Below are positions 9,295-17,669 of a stretch of DNA of 64,000 nucleotides, piece after piece. The position numbers and the translations under genes were made by a program. How positions within the stretch are numbered: the stretch's first letter is position 1; each line of letters begins with the position of its first letter. Origin of the DNA: Candidatus Heimdallarchaeota archaeon (GTDB lineage Archaea; Asgardarchaeota; Heimdallarchaeia; Hodarchaeales; Hodarchaeaceae); contig CP070695.1 in assembly GCA_020353515.1 (NCBI GenBank), forward strand, positions 569,622 to 633,621. Direction: 5' to 3'. The notes below the pieces were generated by a model that saw only the letters and a list, made by a program, of their open reading frames with translations, made no database searches and was not told the DNA's origin.

Positions 9295-9310
9295 TTCAGT
9301 CTTAACTGAA
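9295..9310. promoter_or_regulatory. Inverted repeat, candidate operator of the divergent winged-helix regulator
   Basis: TTCAGT-CTTA-ACTGAA has perfect 6-bp arms. It lies about 25 bp downstream of the TATA-like element at 9267, near the expected transcription start of the gene at 9344, where an autorepressor would bind. No binding data exist in the sequence; the role is inferred from position and symmetry. Confidence 0.45.
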
Positions 9311-9343
9311 CCGTATTAAAAATTAACATCGTGGTCAATCAGA

Positions 9344-10090
9344 ATGAGAACCTCACAATCTGAAATATTGTCAACAAAAAAGGAAAAAATGAGAAAACTA
9401 CCAAAACAGATTTCTGGGTCTGAACTTAAAAAGATAATTTTCGCTCATTGGCAAAAAATACCAGTCATAAAAGAAATACCAGGGCCAATGCCAGAAGAAT
9501 TAGTTCTTCAACTAGTTAGATCAGCAATTCTTGATATATTACGTAATGGGATTGAAGAGTACGACGAAAGAAATGATCTTACTAGAATCAGACATGTTTT
9601 TTCAGTTAAAGAATTGCATAAATTAATTAAAGAGAGAATTTCTAAAAAGATTAAACTTTCTAACGTGTATTTTCATCTAAATCAATTGAAAGATCATGAT
9701 TTTGTCCAAATTATTACTAGTATCAAAGAAGGACGACAAATTACCCATTATTATGGAAGAACGGCAAAGCTATTTCTGTGGATGGGAAAAGAACAAAAGA
9801 GAGAGACTGAGTTTAGCCATTTTATGGCCTTGATACAGTATTTTAATCCTGATATTACCTCTGAAACTGTTAAAGAACTTTTTATGTCCCTTTTACAAAC
9901 TAAACTTGAAAATCATAACCGAGCGAAAATATGGTTGGAAAAGAACGTAGATGTATTGACAGAACTTAATGTGGATACACGAGATTTTTATAACTTTCTT
10001 AAATCAATAGATAGCTGCAATCCTAGATCAATAGAGGTATATAACAAAATCAATGAATTGCTAAACTTTCCTGCTGACTCCAATGTTTGA
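9344..10090 (+). CDS. Winged-helix (ArsR-like) transcriptional regulator
   Basis: This 248-residue protein has a winged helix-turn-helix in its first half: FSVKELHKLI, the recognition helix region KLSNVYFHLNQLKDHDFVQII and the wing SIKEGRQITHYYG. The C-terminal 110 residues are helical and probably form a dimerisation or ligand domain. The segment after the wing (YYGRTAKLFLWMG) resembles the YYRSAEIILF and LYSRSAELFYR segments of the protein that begins at 62662, which suggests one archaeal regulator family. It is divergent from the MFS exporter and likely controls it. Two ATGs are possible (9344 and 9389); the first is used. Confidence 0.75.
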   Translation: MRTSQSEILSTKKEKMRKLPKQISGSELKKIIFAHWQKIPVIKEIPGPMPEELVLQLVRSAILDILRNGIEEYDERNDLTRIRHVFSVKELHKLIKERISKKIKLSNVYFHLNQLKDHDFVQIITSIKEGRQITHYYGRTAKLFLWMGKEQKRETEFSHFMALIQYFNPDITSETVKELFMSLLQTKLENHNRAKIWLEKNVDVLTELNVDTRDFYNFLKSIDSCNPRSIEVYNKINELLNFPADSNV

Positions 10091-10246
10091 AAATAATTCC
10101 TATAAAAAAGATATTGAAAAGAAAACCTCATAGGAATACTTTTACCATATTCAAGTGGTCATCACAATTTTTAGAGTTGAATATGTCATAGTAATTATAA
10201 ACAGTAGCCTTTTTTATTTTCGTGATTTTTATTCGTTTCAGCCGAT

Positions 10247-12061
10247 GTGGTACTTATGCTGACTATACCAAATGAAGAAGTTCTCAGGAGCTTGGTTCAG
10301 AAAATAGAAGATGAATATGACCTTATACGCCTATTAAATCGTTATAAAAGTCAATCAGAGCTGATTAAGCTTGCTTCTAACCAGGGATTAACACAAATTG
10401 ATGATGCTATTCGGGCATTATTTGTTGCTGATTTCATTGTCACAGCTTCTGAATTACCTTCAGGTGGAACAGATGAGGAACGATACCAATCAATTATTCA
10501 GTCATTCATCCAAGGTCAATCTCGCTGCACATCATCCGATTTGTTAATGAGGATTTATTATTTAGCATACAAATCAGCTACAGCGATTCGACGTCAGGAT
10601 TTATTTCAAGCAGGTCGTGGATTACCTCGTAAAGCTGCTTTGACTCGTATTAAAGATAGCTATGTTACCCCTTACTTAACTATTTCAACAGAAGTTTTAG
10701 GAAAAGGATTTTGCGGATGGGAACTAGGAGTATTAGCAGCTGCATTGAAAAGGATGTATCCAAACAGTGAAATTAAGCAACTTGAGGGTACTCCTGAGTA
10801 TACTGATCATAAAACACTAACAGATGTTATTTGGCGTCTATTAATAGCTTATAGCCAAGTCCAAGCTGTTGATACAAATCCTAATCCCGTTATACCAAAT
10901 ATAAAAGAAAGTCAGTCCCTTTTATTGTTTGATGCCCAGAGAATTGGGTTAACTTCCTTATGGAACACCACTCCTTCAAATTTCCTGAAGTTAAAAGTCG
11001 ATTTACCCTCTCTGGCTAAATTTACTAGCCAACTTATCGATAATAAACATTTAGTACTAGTTAAGGGAAAGATATTAGAAACAACAGAGGGCTTCTTTAT
11101 GATTCGTTCCCCCTTTACAGCTTCTAAACCTGTACTAATTCTTAAGACTACAGCGGATGAAATTAATTTCACAAGAGTCCTAACCATTCTCCATTTGCGA
11201 GGCCTTGAACATCATGGGTGGACAAAGGTTCTAAGGACTGATGAACCAATAGTAGAAATAAAAAAGATTGAATCTCCGCCTGAAACACCAGTTCTAGATG
11301 AAGATAAAGATGAAAAGATAACAGAACCTCCTCGGAAAAAAGAAGGATTCTTTACTAAAATCAAACACAAATTTTTTAGTAAAAAAGCAGAACCAGAGCC
11401 AGAAATAGAAAAGAAACCAGTTCCCAAGCAATTAAAACCTAAATTATCTATAAAAGTAAAAGAAGAGAAAAAACAGGAACAACTACCTCCTTTCATGACT
11501 CAGAGCTCGTTTATTGCTCAAGGAATCACAGTTGATGCTGTAAGTGACTTAGATCTTTTTGAAATCTTTGATACTATGAGAGAGGAGAGCTATTATATCG
11601 TAGGGACATTTGAAACTGATTTTAATAAAACAAAAACAGATTTTGTGACAAAGCCAAATTCTATTCCTCCAAGTACAATTGTAACGTTTTTAAATGCCCT
11701 AGAACAGGAAATATCGAAAGTTAACGCTAATTGCTTTAATAATAACCAAGTTTTAGTAGAGGAACTATTTTTCATGGCAAACGATGGACAGAAGATGATT
11801 ATATGCTTAGATGGAAATCAGGAACGGGTTGTTGGCACGATAGCAACCACATTTTTTGAAAAAATAGTCGATTGGCAAGCAAGAGAAACAGAAGCTGAAC
11901 CTCTACAACGTAGATCTTTACACATGCGAACGGCCCAATTATTAGCAGCTAGACGCCATACACCCTTTCGAGAAGCTGTAGGACGAATTTATGGAGCAAA
12001 TCTCATCATAGAAAAAGCTAACTTTAGTACCCTTGATCAACCAATTTTTTCTTTGAGATAA
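10247..12061 (+). CDS. Large soluble protein of unknown function with a charged linker
   Basis: This 604-residue protein has three parts. The N-terminal 320 residues are mainly helical, with winged-helix-like stretches (YKSQSELIKLASNQGLT). A Lys/Glu/Pro-rich linker covers about 345-415. A C-terminal alpha/beta domain (about 425-604) contains EESYYIVGTFETDF and MIICLDGNQERVVG, a strand pattern like regulatory alpha/beta domains. There is no signal peptide or membrane helix. The GTG at 10247 and the ATG at 10256 (MLTIPNEE) are both possible starts. I do not recognise a family. The linker suggests a scaffold or adaptor. Confidence 0.7.
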   Translation: MVLMLTIPNEEVLRSLVQKIEDEYDLIRLLNRYKSQSELIKLASNQGLTQIDDAIRALFVADFIVTASELPSGGTDEERYQSIIQSFIQGQSRCTSSDLLMRIYYLAYKSATAIRRQDLFQAGRGLPRKAALTRIKDSYVTPYLTISTEVLGKGFCGWELGVLAAALKRMYPNSEIKQLEGTPEYTDHKTLTDVIWRLLIAYSQVQAVDTNPNPVIPNIKESQSLLLFDAQRIGLTSLWNTTPSNFLKLKVDLPSLAKFTSQLIDNKHLVLVKGKILETTEGFFMIRSPFTASKPVLILKTTADEINFTRVLTILHLRGLEHHGWTKVLRTDEPIVEIKKIESPPETPVLDEDKDEKITEPPRKKEGFFTKIKHKFFSKKAEPEPEIEKKPVPKQLKPKLSIKVKEEKKQEQLPPFMTQSSFIAQGITVDAVSDLDLFEIFDTMREESYYIVGTFETDFNKTKTDFVTKPNSIPPSTIVTFLNALEQEISKVNANCFNNNQVLVEELFFMANDGQKMIICLDGNQERVVGTIATTFFEKIVDWQARETEAEPLQRRSLHMRTAQLLAARRHTPFREAVGRIYGANLIIEKANFSTLDQPIFSLR

Positions 12062-12088
12062 TTTATCTCTTGGTAGAATTCATAGTGA

Positions 12089-13573
12089 TTAGGATGAGTC
12101 ATCCGAAATTCCAGCAAGATACTTCGCGATTTTCTTCCGTTCATCAATATCATATTGTTTAAGGATAGCAATATCCTCCATTGCTGGACTTCCACCACCA
12201 TGGACTCCAGCGACAGCTACCACTCCTCCAAGTGAGGAACAGAGAGCATCAGATATTGTCCTGAACAGCTTATATACGTTCTCTGCTGGAACATCAGCTT
12301 TTCTCTTAATATATTTTTGTAGGAAAGGCCCAATCTTCTCGTCAAAAAAGTCCTTCTCATAAGGAAGAGTAGCAGGTAAACCTCCTGCTAAATCAGCTAA
12401 AAGTTCAGCCTCATGATAAAAATTTAATCCAGCGTGTTTTCGACCGACATTACAAAACACTGGATCGGGAATCATTGTCCCAGATTCATCTTTTGTAGCC
12501 TTATGGGCTGCTGCTATGCCTGCTGCATTGACTAGTTCAGCATTACTGATCATACTAGCTAGTTTAGATTGTACATGCTTTTTGTCTTCAACTCCGTTAT
12601 ACTCACTTACTAGAGCTGCAAAACCCATTTTGATATCCGTGGAGGCAGCTTTGCATCCAGTATAACTATGACGGTGATAGAGTGCAAACAAAAGAGCTAA
12701 CCACCCACCAAACTGGTGTTCTCCTTCATACCCCCCTAAGAAGACTCTTTCATTAGGGATAAAGGTATCATCAAAAATGATGAAATTTTCAACATCTCCG
12801 TGTTCTGCATAAGGACAGGGGGTGTAATCACGTTTCCTCACGTTTTCAACTCTAGTTACTAAATACACTTTGTCCCAATCGGCTGGTATTGCGAAAGCTA
12901 CTGCATACTCATCTTCTTCTGGAGTTAAAAACCGAGTAGGAGTGACAATAATCTCTTCAGCAACAGCTGCAACTGTAATATGGTTCTTTGCACCACGTAC
13001 CACAATTCCATCATCACGATGTTCAATAACACGGAGATAGAGATCAGGATCAGCTTGTTGATGGGGTCGTAAAGAACGATCGCCTTTTACGTCAGTCTGA
13101 GCACAACATCCTACAACATTGTTTTTCTGGAAGTTTTTTAGATATTTTTGCCATCTTTCATTATAAGGCCGTCCTGTCATCGCCTCAGCCCGATGTGTCA
13201 CAATTGATAAGCCATTCATCGCATCTATACCCATACAACGTAGTATACATCCCCCTGCGTAACGACAAATTCGCCGTGTTAGCTCCTGCTTTTTCAGAAG
13301 ATCATCAACGGTTTGATGAATGTGTGTAAATCTATTTATTCGTCCGATTCCATCAATGTGAGATTCTACACTTAATAAATCCTTAAATTCGGGATCATCA
13401 ATTTTATCAAACGTAAGTGAAATGATATTAATAGCTCCATCAAGCCTTTCATCATCCCTTCCAATTTTTTCCCCATTAATGTAGATATTTGGTTTCATTT
13501 GCTTCAAGGTTTCACGATAATCCTGGGAGGTTCTTTTATGAGTTTTCTCATTTAATTCTTGTGGAGTTTCCAT
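12089..13573 (-). CDS. abfD: 4-hydroxybutyryl-CoA dehydratase/vinylacetyl-CoA isomerase-like flavoprotein
   Basis: This 494-residue protein belongs to the HpaB/4-hydroxyphenylacetate 3-hydroxylase superfamily and matches 4-hydroxybutyryl-CoA dehydratase (about 490 residues in Clostridium). The [4Fe-4S] ligand pattern is present: C109 and C113 (CILRC) and H300 and C307 (HRHSYTGC). The spacings of 4 and 7 residues equal those of C99/C103 and H292/C299 in the clostridial enzyme. The reaction would be reversible dehydration of 4-hydroxybutyryl-CoA to crotonyl-CoA. The frame is open 38 codons further upstream, but the family alignment begins near METPQELNEK, so the ATG at 13573 is chosen. It is divergent from an enoyl-CoA hydratase, a plausible next enzyme. 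The substrate could be another hydroxyacyl-CoA. Confidence 0.85.
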   Translation of the reverse strand: METPQELNEKTHKRTSQDYRETLKQMKPNIYINGEKIGRDDERLDGAINIISLTFDKIDDPEFKDLLSVESHIDGIGRINRFTHIHQTVDDLLKKQELTRRICRYAGGCILRCMGIDAMNGLSIVTHRAEAMTGRPYNERWQKYLKNFQKNNVVGCCAQTDVKGDRSLRPHQQADPDLYLRVIEHRDDGIVVRGAKNHITVAAVAEEIIVTPTRFLTPEEDEYAVAFAIPADWDKVYLVTRVENVRKRDYTPCPYAEHGDVENFIIFDDTFIPNERVFLGGYEGEHQFGGWLALLFALYHRHSYTGCKAASTDIKMGFAALVSEYNGVEDKKHVQSKLASMISNAELVNAAGIAAAHKATKDESGTMIPDPVFCNVGRKHAGLNFYHEAELLADLAGGLPATLPYEKDFFDEKIGPFLQKYIKRKADVPAENVYKLFRTISDALCSSLGGVVAVAGVHGGGSPAMEDIAILKQYDIDERKKIAKYLAGISDDSS

Positions 13574-13670
13574 CTTTACCAACTCTTCAATAATTCTATT
13601 TTGAATATTAGATAATTTCTTATAGCTACTTAAGTGGTGTTGCAATATTTGGTTTTTACTGGTGTTTAAG

Positions 13671-14480
13671 ATGAACGATATAAACAATAATTCAAATAGT
13701 CAAGAATCTCAAGATACTGTTTTATTCAGCAAAACAGAACATATTGCAACAATAACTATTAATCGCCCTAAAAAAATGAACGCGTTACGTATGAAGGAAT
13801 TTGATCTCTTGATTAAATATATAGAGATCGCTGATGATGATCCTGAAGTACATGTAATTCGAATTAATTCTTCTGGGGATCGAGCGTTCACAGGAGGATT
13901 GGATTTAAACATGTTAACACAACTCAATCCAGAAGAAGTGCCTAAATTACTTCAATTTGGAAATAAAACCGTTTTGACAATGTTGCGTTCAAAAAAACCA
14001 ATTGTTGTTCAAGTTCAAGGCCCAGCAGTGGCTTGGGGGACAATTTTATGCCTGGCTGCGGATTTTGTGATAGCTGGAGAGAATCCTAAAACTTTTTTCT
14101 CTCTCAATGAAATAGATCTTGGGATCGTTCCCGCAACTGGTGCGTTAACCCTAGCTTTGTTTAATTTTGGTTTAAGACAAGCTAAAAAAATTACCATGAT
14201 CCCCGAGAGGATTTCAATCGATAAAGCTGAACAATTTGGGCTTGTTTCACAGCGTTGTGCCATCGATGATCTTGTACAAGTCACACTCGATTTCTGTCAC
14301 AATCTGGTCGATAAAAATCAAGCAGTTCTCATACCAATTAAAGCTCTATTAAACAGATTTCTGTTATCAAATATAGCATACTATTTTGAGAAGGAAGCTG
14401 AAGCAGTTGGCCTTGCGCTTGAGGGAGATTTAATGAAATTTGAAGAATTCATAGAGAAACTCTGGACTACAAACCTGTGA
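13671..14480 (+). CDS. Enoyl-CoA hydratase/isomerase (crotonase fold)
   Basis: This protein of about 269 residues has crotonase features: TITINRPKKMNAL near the N-terminus, the oxyanion-hole segment GDRAFTGGLDLNML and the second oxyanion region VQGPAVAWGTILCLAADFVIA. The usual catalytic glutamates of hydratases fall near FFSLNEIDLGIVPATG, where the E of LNEID is a candidate. An in-frame GTG at 13662 precedes the ATG at 13671; the ATG is preferred. It is divergent from the 4-hydroxybutyryl-CoA dehydratase-like gene, whose product crotonyl-CoA it could hydrate, but whether it is a hydratase or an isomerase is undecided. Confidence 0.85.
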   Translation: MNDINNNSNSQESQDTVLFSKTEHIATITINRPKKMNALRMKEFDLLIKYIEIADDDPEVHVIRINSSGDRAFTGGLDLNMLTQLNPEEVPKLLQFGNKTVLTMLRSKKPIVVQVQGPAVAWGTILCLAADFVIAGENPKTFFSLNEIDLGIVPATGALTLALFNFGLRQAKKITMIPERISIDKAEQFGLVSQRCAIDDLVQVTLDFCHNLVDKNQAVLIPIKALLNRFLLSNIAYYFEKEAEAVGLALEGDLMKFEEFIEKLWTTNL

Positions 14481-14481
14481 C

Positions 14482-15108
14482 CTATAAGGGAACAGATTCA
14501 CCATCTTTAGGAACAATACATCGACTATCAGGAAATTTCGATTGTAAGCGCTTACAAAACCCTCGAGGATTTCTCCAAACCCAATGCATCGTAATTATAG
14601 TAGGTAACGGTTGTTTAAAAGTTTCTAGTTCGTTTAAAGCTTTTTTAGGGGAAGCTGCAAATAATCCACTTATGGGAATAGCAAGATAGTCTATTTCTTC
14701 TTGAGAAAAGCCCAAAAAGTCTACTGAATCCCCTACATGACCGAAACTCTGATTTGAGGTATGAACAATTACTCCAGTATTTTGAACTCCAGAGAATAAC
14801 CCGTGACGTCCTTCTATAAATTTCAGATTCCATGTTCTTCGTTGAATTTTATCACCAGGATTCACAAGAATTATCCGTTCCTCCCATTTCTTATTATAAC
14901 CAGCCACTTGTTTGTTACAAATAAGAATGGCCTCTGGATTACGTTTTAAGAATGGTTCCACTCCTCTTGTATGATCAAAATGGTTATGAGTCACAAATAC
15001 AATATCCCCAGGAACATCCCCATGTTTTTTCTTACCAGGGTCAATGAGTAGAGTTGAAGAATTGTCTTGTAACATGAAACCCGCTTGACCTAGAAAAGTT
15101 ATTTTCAT
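14482..15108 (-). CDS. Metallo-beta-lactamase-fold hydrolase (UlaG/UPF0173-like)
   Basis: This 208-residue protein has the short MBL fold. The metal site HNHFDH is at residues 41-46, preceded by LLIDPG, and further ligands are probably in IEGRHGLFSG and GHVGDSVDF, with a late histidine in TMHWVW. The small size and layout resemble the UlaG/UPF0173 branch, which includes phosphodiesterases and lactonases; the substrate is unknown. It is the last gene of the leftward ABC transporter-DUF47-sirtuin operon (11-bp gap from the sirtuin) and ends tail to tail with the enoyl-CoA hydratase. Confidence 0.85.
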   Translation of the reverse strand: MKITFLGQAGFMLQDNSSTLLIDPGKKKHGDVPGDIVFVTHNHFDHTRGVEPFLKRNPEAILICNKQVAGYNKKWEERIILVNPGDKIQRRTWNLKFIEGRHGLFSGVQNTGVIVHTSNQSFGHVGDSVDFLGFSQEEIDYLAIPISGLFAASPKKALNELETFKQPLPTIITMHWVWRNPRGFCKRLQSKFPDSRCIVPKDGESVPL

Positions 15109-15119
15109 TTTTTTTTCCT

Positions 15120-15860
15120 CTATTTTTGGTATATCGTGTTAAAAAACTCAGGTATCGTTTCTTCTACAGGACCAAGAATCGTTTCAGTAGCAATGTTGGA
15201 AATAGGAGTATAATCAAGATTGAATTCATAAATAGTTACTTGCGAATTTTGTCTTTTTGCTAAAAATGGAAATTCGGCCGCTGGATAGACCACTCCTGAC
15301 GTTCCAGCAACGATTAGCATGTCTGTTATAGATAATTGATCAATACAGTTTTGAATAATATTACTATCCAAACTTTCTCCAAACCATACAACATCTGGTC
15401 TGCAAATTGATTCACAAGCACTACATTTGGGGATGTCGTCAACAGTCTCGAGGAGTTCAACTGTCCAAATAAACTTTGTTCTGCAGCTGAAGCATCGTGC
15501 TAGACGTATCTCCCCATGTAAATGCGTGACATTTTGTGATCCTGCTCTTTCATGAAGATCATCGACATTTTGTGTCAATATTGCAATGTCGAATCCCTTC
15601 AATTCAACCTCTGCTAACTTTACATGGGCAAGATTTGGATCTGCATTTAAAATGATATTTAACCGCCATCGGTACCACTCCCAGACGAGTTTTGGATCTT
15701 TAGCAAAAGCATGGGGAGTAGCGAGTTCAGAAGGATCATAATTTTTCCAGAGTCCGTCTTTTCCACGAAAAATTGGAATACCAGAAGCTTGAGAGAATCC
15801 TGCTCCTGAAATCACGGTAATTCTCGAATTTTTATCAATCATGTAACAGTAATTCTCCAA
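15120..15860 (-). CDS. Sir2-family NAD-dependent protein deacylase, class III type
   Basis: This 246-residue sirtuin has the NAD site GAGFSQASGIPIFRG (19-33), TQNVDDLHERAG (96-107), catalytic H115 in HLHGE, and zinc cysteines at C123/C126 and C146/C149 or C153. The sequence WEWYRWRL carries Y63 and R66, the YxxR pair that in SIRT5 and CobB binds the carboxylate of succinyl- or malonyl-lysine, so desuccinylation is likely beside deacetylation. Its place in an operon with an ABC importer and a PhoU-like protein is unusual. A deacylase fits a cell rich in acyl-CoA metabolism and GNAT acetyltransferases, as seen elsewhere in this window. Confidence 0.92.
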   Translation of the reverse strand: MENYCYMIDKNSRITVISGAGFSQASGIPIFRGKDGLWKNYDPSELATPHAFAKDPKLVWEWYRWRLNIILNADPNLAHVKLAEVELKGFDIAILTQNVDDLHERAGSQNVTHLHGEIRLARCFSCRTKFIWTVELLETVDDIPKCSACESICRPDVVWFGESLDSNIIQNCIDQLSITDMLIVAGTSGVVYPAAEFPFLAKRQNSQVTIYEFNLDYTPISNIATETILGPVEETIPEFFNTIYQK

Positions 15861-15880
15861 GGAGTATTACAAAAGCTGGA

Positions 15881-16582
15881 TTAAGCTGGGGTGCCCAACA
15901 AAACGATGGTGTATAATGCATCAGCAGCAGAGGAAACTGCATCTGATGCATTTTCAAGGTTTTTCGCGGTATCAAGAAGAAGAAAGTGGATAGAATACCC
16001 AAAATCGTTTGAAAGCCCTAAAATTTCCTCTCTTGCACGAAAATGAACCTCATCAGCTTCGCGTTCACGATCTTCAATGATTTGGCGATTATCGAGAATG
16101 GTTCGATCATCTCGTCCAAGAGCTGAACACATCTTTCGGAAAACACGAACTGATTCTATAGTTAGTTTATTTATTGCCTTAAAATAGTTTAATATTGGAT
16201 CCTCAAATTGTGACATATCTACATCTAGTTTAGCAAGCATAACCATATTTTTACTTGCTGTTTTTGTCCAATTTGCCGTCCTATCAGATAATCGAACGAG
16301 ATGATGCATTTTTTCCCGAATTTCAGGTGGAAGAACTCCCCTGGCGATTTCGTTTGCGAGATCATCCTGGATATGATCTGCAGATCGTTCGAGCATACTT
16401 ACACGATTATATAGCTTTTCTACTCGAGCTAGCTCGGGTGAGGACATGTGTTTGATTAATTCCTCACAAGACGTCAAAGTATCTAAAATTTTCTCGTTAT
16501 GTTCATCTAAACTTTCTAAAATTATCTGATTACGGCGTTGCCGGAACCAATGGAGTAAACTACTTTCTTCATTTTCATTCAA
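15881..16582 (-). CDS. DUF47/PhoU-like protein
   Basis: This 233-residue, nearly all-helical protein has the heptad-like pattern of the PhoU/DUF47 family (TIGR00153), including RSADHIQDDLANEIARG, RLSDRTANWTKTASKN and DREREADEVHFR; conserved Glu/Asp pairs in such three-helix bundles bind metal clusters in PhoU. Family members usually accompany phosphate carriers and modulate their activity. Here it overlaps by 8 bp the gene for an ABC ATPase, so it probably modulates that transporter. This favours an anion such as phosphate as substrate, but does not prove it. Confidence 0.85.
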   Translation of the reverse strand: MNENEESSLLHWFRQRRNQIILESLDEHNEKILDTLTSCEELIKHMSSPELARVEKLYNRVSMLERSADHIQDDLANEIARGVLPPEIREKMHHLVRLSDRTANWTKTASKNMVMLAKLDVDMSQFEDPILNYFKAINKLTIESVRVFRKMCSALGRDDRTILDNRQIIEDREREADEVHFRAREEILGLSNDFGYSIHFLLLDTAKNLENASDAVSSAADALYTIVLLGTPA

Positions 16583-17669
16583 GTGCTAACACCTTCTTTA
16601 AACCAAATTCTGGAGCAGTGAATAAACGTGCGTCTTGGGGGTCAATTTGAATGTAAGTTTTTTCTTTTTCTTTCAATTGAGTCTGGGAGTCGATAATTAT
16701 CGTATCATCAGTTGCTAGTTCCACTTCATATCGAATATAACCTCCACTGAATCTTTTTCGTGAAATAGTTCCGCTAAGAGTATTATCTTGTTCCTGAGAG
16801 CAAAAATCCATGGTTTCAGGACGGAATGCTAAAACAATACTCTCACCTCGATGGAAATTTCCTTCTAAACCTTGGAGGTCAATGTATTGATGATTTCTAA
16901 ACTCAATTCTATAAGATGTTTCAGTTAATTTCTTTTTGATCATTCCCTCTATAAAATTGCTTTCCCCCACAAAATTCATTGAAAACAAAGTTTGTGGACG
17001 CTCATAAAGCTGTTGAGGAGTTCCAACCTCCACAATCTGTCCAGCTCGAAGAATGACCAACCGATCAGATATTGACATGGCTTCTTCCTGATCATGGGTT
17101 ATATGGATAGCAGTTAATCCTAAATCTTTTACAAGCTTACGAAGTTCGTACCTAAGGGATACTCTGACTTTATAATCCAATGCAGAGATTGGTTCATCTA
17201 AAATAAGTAGCTTTTCTTGATTGGCTAGAGCTCGTGCAACTGCAGTCTTCTGTATGGCTCCTCCACTTAATGAACGGGGACGTAACTGCTTTTGTTCAAG
17301 TAAATCTACTAATCGAAGCATTTCCTCACTTATTTTTTCTTGAGTCTGTTTAGGTACATTCCTTACAAAGGGTCCGTAAGCAGCATTCTGTTCAACTGTC
17401 ATGTGAGGAAAGATTGCGATACTTTGAAAAACCATAGCAAAGTCTCTTCGTTCAATGGGAATATGTGCCACATTTTTTCCGTCAATCAAGATTGTTCCAT
17501 GTGTTGGTTCAACGATTCCAGTGATACAGTTTATTAGCGTGGTCTTCCCGCATCCTGATGGGCCTAAGATACTAATGTATTCGCCTTCTTTGATTTCTAA
17601 ATCGATTTTTTCAAGTGCTTTAATACGTCCAAAATATTTTGAAATCCCTTTTAATTGTACATTTGGCAT
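16575..17669 (-). CDS. ABC transporter ATPase with TOBE-like C-terminus (importer, first of two)
   Basis: This 364-residue ATPase has Walker A GPSGCGKTT (36-44), a signature near 134 reading LSGGAIQKTAVARAL, Walker B LLILDEPISALD and the switch histidine in HITHDQEEA. After residue 240 a beta-rich domain follows, as in the CysA/PotA/UgpC group of import ATPases. The signature differs from the usual LSGGQQQRVA. It abuts the second ATPase gene without a gap and overlaps the DUF47 gene, so the pair probably forms a heterodimer that drives the fused permease encoded upstream in the operon. Confidence 0.92.
   Translation of the reverse strand: MPNVQLKGISKYFGRIKALEKIDLEIKEGEYISILGPSGCGKTTLINCITGIVEPTHGTILIDGKNVAHIPIERRDFAMVFQSIAIFPHMTVEQNAAYGPFVRNVPKQTQEKISEEMLRLVDLLEQKQLRPRSLSGGAIQKTAVARALANQEKLLILDEPISALDYKVRVSLRYELRKLVKDLGLTAIHITHDQEEAMSISDRLVILRAGQIVEVGTPQQLYERPQTLFSMNFVGESNFIEGMIKKKLTETSYRIEFRNHQYIDLQGLEGNFHRGESIVLAFRPETMDFCSQEQDNTLSGTISRKRFSGGYIRYEVELATDDTIIIDSQTQLKEKEKTYIQIDPQDARLFTAPEFGLKKVLALE

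Noticed and set aside
13574..13687. N-terminal extension of the 4-hydroxybutyryl-CoA dehydratase to 13687
   Set aside because: It would overlap the divergent enoyl-CoA hydratase start, and the family aligns only from about METPQELNEK at 13573.
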